A stretch of DNA of 64,000 nt from JBAZUK01 sp041661445 (GTDB lineage Bacteria > Chlamydiota > Chlamydiia > Chlamydiales > SM23-39). The stretch spans positions 94,447 to 158,446 of the forward strand of contig JBAZUK010000004.1 in assembly GCA_041661445.1 (NCBI GenBank), in the 5' to 3' direction. Below are positions 62,102 to 64,000 of this stretch, piece after piece. The translations under genes and the position numbers were made by a program. The stretch's first letter is position 1. Every line of letters starts with the position of its first letter. The notes under the pieces were generated by a model. That model was not told the origin of the DNA and did no database searches. It worked only from the letters and a program-made list of their open reading frames with translations.

Positions 62102-64000
62102 ATGTTAGGAAATATCGCGTTTAAAAGATGTATAGATTTTGTAGATTACGTTCCTATTGCCAGTACGATGAAAAGTTTGGCAGGTATATTTAATAAATAC
62201 GCTTATCAGCATGAAGAAAATCGAGAACAAAATAAACATAGTCTTATAGTTTCTAAACAAAACACTTCTTCTGCAAGAGAGGCATGGTCGCTAATTCCTG
62301 TTGTTGGAAATCTTGCAGTTATTGCTGTTGATGTTTTCTCTTATCTCGAACCCTCAAAAATTCTTGTGAATTATCCATCAATGTTAAGTGAATCATCAAA
62401 AAATGATAGAAAATTTATCTTGGCTGCAGTGAAGGAGAATGGCTTTGCACTTCAATATGCAAGCGATGAGTTGAAGAATGACCCCGAGATTGTCGAATTG
62501 GCGTTTGTGAGAGATAGAAATTCTTTAGCATTTGCAGGTAAAAACGCAGTGCTAAGTATTGTTAAGCAAAATGGCTTTACACTTCAATATGCAAGCGCTG
62601 AAATGAAGAATAACTGCGAGATTGTCCTAGCGGCTGTTAAGTACGATGGCAAGATGCTTCAATATGCAAGCAATGAGTTGAAGAATGACCCAGAAATTGT
62701 CGAATCGGCGTTTGTGAGAGATAGAAATTCTTTAGCATTTGCAGGTAAAAACGCAGTGTTAAATATTGTTAAGCAAAATGGCTTTGCACTTCAATATGCA
62801 AGCGCTGAAATGAAGAATAATTGCGAGATTGTCCTAGCGGCTGTTAAGTACGATGGCAAGATGCTTCAATATGCAAGCAATGAGTTGAAGAATGACCTCG
62901 AGATTGTCGAATCGGCGTATGAGAGAGATAAAAAGTCTTTAGCATTTGCAGGTAAAAACGCAGTGTTAAATATTGTTAAGCGAAATGGCTATGCACTTCA
63001 ATATGTAAGCGCTGAAATGAAGAATGACCTGGAGATTGTCGAATCGGCGTATGAGAGAGATAAAAAGTCTTTATCATTTGCAGGTAAAAACGCAGTGTTA
63101 AATATTGTTAAGCGAAATGGCTATGCACTTCAATATGTAAGTGCTGAAATGAAGAATGACCGCGAGATTGTCGAATCGGTGTTTGAGAAAGATAGAGATT
63201 CTTTAGCATTTGCAGGTAAAAACGCAGTGTTAAATATTGTTAAGCAAAATGGCTATGCACTTCAATATGTAAATGCTGAAATGAAGAATGACCGCAGGAT
63301 TGTCCTGGAGGCAGTTATGCAAAATGGCCTTGCAGTTGAATATGCGAGCGATGAACTGAAGAATGACCGCAGGATTGTCCTGGCGGCAGTTAATCAAAAT
63401 GGCCTTGCAGTTGAATATGCGAGCGATGAACTGAAGAATGATCGTGAGATTGTCCTGGCGGCAGTTGAGCAAAATGGCCTTGCGCTTGAATATGCGAGCG
63501 ATGAACTGAAGAATGACCGTGAGATTGTCCGGGCGGCAGTTAATCAAAATGGCCTTGCACTTGAATATGCGAGCGATGAACTGAAGAAGGCTCGTGGTTT
63601 TATCCTATCGGCAGTTAATCAAAATGGCCTTGTGCTTGAATATGCGAGCGATGAACTGAAGAATGACCGTGAGATTGTCCGGGCGGCAGTTGAGCAAAAT
63701 GGCAGAACACTTGAACATGCAAGCGATGAGCTGAAGAAAGATCGTGATTTTATCCTGGCGGCAGTTAAGCAAAATGGCGGAACACTTGAACATGCAAGCG
63801 ATGAGCTGAAGAAAGATCGTGATTTTATCCTGGCGGCAGTTAAGCAAAATGGCGGAACACTTGAACATGCAAGCGATGAGTTGAAGAATGACCGTGAGAT
63901 TGTCCTGGCGGCAGTTAAGGAGAATGGCGAGATATTTAAATATGCGAGCGATGAACTGAAGAAAGATCGCGATTTTATCCTGGTGGCAGTTAAGCAAAAT
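62102..64000 (+). CDS. DUF4116 tandem-repeat protein, 3' end outside window
   Basis: The frame is open for 633 codons from ATG 62102 (AAAGG upstream) to the window edge. Residues 1-95 are a unique head with one mildly hydrophobic stretch (WSLIPVVGNLAVIAVDVFSYL, about 61-80). The rest is repeats of the DUF4116 type, core 'A(V)xxNGxxLxYASxELKxDxEIV'. The first half alternates a 44-residue form containing SLAFAGKNAVLNIVK with the 25-residue form; the second half is uniform 25-residue units. DUF4116 is frequent in amoeba-associated bacteria and giant viruses; its function is unknown, with helical-repeat binding scaffolds a guess. The gene is oriented toward the right edge and appears to be expressed alone. 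Confidence 0.8.
   Translation, partial: MLGNIAFKRCIDFVDYVPIASTMKSLAGIFNKYAYQHEENREQNKHSLIVSKQNTSSAREAWSLIPVVGNLAVIAVDVFSYLEPSKILVNYPSMLSESSKNDRKFILAAVKENGFALQYASDELKNDPEIVELAFVRDRNSLAFAGKNAVLSIVKQNGFTLQYASAEMKNNCEIVLAAVKYDGKMLQYASNELKNDPEIVESAFVRDRNSLAFAGKNAVLNIVKQNGFALQYASAEMKNNCEIVLAAVKYDGKMLQYASNELKNDLEIVESAYERDKKSLAFAGKNAVLNIVKRNGYALQYVSAEMKNDLEIVESAYERDKKSLSFAGKNAVLNIVKRNGYALQYVSAEMKNDREIVESVFEKDRDSLAFAGKNAVLNIVKQNGYALQYVNAEMKNDRRIVLEAVMQNGLAVEYASDELKNDRRIVLAAVNQNGLAVEYASDELKNDREIVLAAVEQNGLALEYASDELKNDREIVRAAVNQNGLALEYASDELKKARGFILSAVNQNGLVLEYASDELKNDREIVRAAVEQNGRTLEHASDELKKDRDFILAAVKQNGGTLEHASDELKKDRDFILAAVKQNGGTLEHASDELKNDREIVLAAVKENGEIFKYASDELKKDRDFILVAVKQN
62501..62921 (+). repeat. 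Tandem 207-bp repeat inside the DUF4116 gene
   Basis: Two 207-base units, starting at 62501 and 62708, are nearly identical. A third copy from 62915 is broken after its first part, and 132-base sub-units (from 62915, 63047 and 63179) continue the series. 207 = 132 + 75. Confidence 0.75.
63290..64000 (+). repeat. Tandem 75-bp (25-codon) repeats inside the DUF4116 gene
   Basis: At least nine consecutive 75-base units. Units 63706-63780 and 63781-63855 are identical base for base, showing recent unequal exchange or slippage. Confidence 0.85.

Noticed and set aside
63230..63997. Long minus-strand frames rich in Cys, Asn and Arg opposite the DUF4116 gene
   Set aside because: They repeat with the same 75-base period as the plus-strand gene, lack ribosome-binding sites and are plain antisense shadows of the repeat.

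Overview
This is an AT-rich (about 30% G+C by eye) bacterial chromosome segment that reads as a member of the Chlamydiota, most likely an environmental, amoeba- or arthropod-associated lineage rather than Chlamydia itself. The evidence is gene content and order. A MurC-Ddl fusion sits in a murF-mraY-murD-LysM-ftsW-murG-murC/ddl-ftsQ run. Around it lie a GroEL paralogue, an RsbV-type STAS protein, miaA, a nadD-rsfS-fabF-Nudix run, hrcA-grpE-dnaK, a fused E1 alpha/beta dehydrogenase, and an hprK-ptsH-ptsI / ybaB-dnaX block. From memory these are the neighbourhoods of C. trachomatis around CT334-CT340, CT394-396, CT738-739 and CT754-771. A P3A-type proton ATPase, a NagZ-like glycosidase end and DUF4116 repeats go beyond the classic pathogen gene set.

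Layout. 1-4.6 kb: end of a GH3 (NagZ-like) gene, a plasma-membrane-type H+-ATPase and a YopT-like cysteine protease. 4.7-8.5 kb: hrcA-grpE-dnaK. 8.7-21.7 kb: an OTU-type protease, serS, UPF0158, the E1 fusion, a coiled-coil protein, a GT25 glycosyltransferase, YycJ, FtsK, UppP and tRNA-His. 21.9-34.7 kb: an orphan gene, a decayed ATPase remnant, ComEC, the SUKH-HprK-HPr-EI operon, YbaB-DnaX, a 7TM-HD phosphodiesterase, a phosphohexomutase and an iron-sulphur-type YkgJ protein. 34.7-41.7 kb: phosphoesterase, heptosyltransferase-like GT9, GroEL paralogue, RsmI, tRNA-Cys and a ubiquitin-specific-protease-like gene. 41.9-51.9 kb: the peptidoglycan/division cluster. 51.9-61.1 kb: a membrane-anchored EEP hydrolase, STAS, MiaA, coiled-coil, HAD, NadD, RsfS, FabF, Nudix and BioY. 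61.1-64 kb: small orphans and a DUF4116 tandem-repeat gene running off the right edge.

How it fits together. Most of the window is core: cell-wall precursor synthesis and recycling, lipid-carrier recycling, FtsK/FtsW/FtsQ division, chaperones, replication clamp loader, tRNA charging and modification. Interleaved singly between these core genes are proteins that look host-directed: a YopT-family (C58) protease, an OTU-family protease, a USP-family (C19) protease, a membrane-anchored endonuclease/exonuclease/phosphatase-fold enzyme, a coiled-coil protein with a duplicated N-terminal module, and a DUF4116 repeat protein. Several are preceded by very AT-rich leaders with good TTGNNA / TATAAT promoters. 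The most informative anomalies are the set of eukaryote-like proteases, a near-perfect 21-bp direct repeat flanking the YopT-like gene, a duplicated tail next to the USP-like gene, a Gly-to-Ala change in the MurF P-loop, and no recognisable CIRCE operator in front of hrcA.
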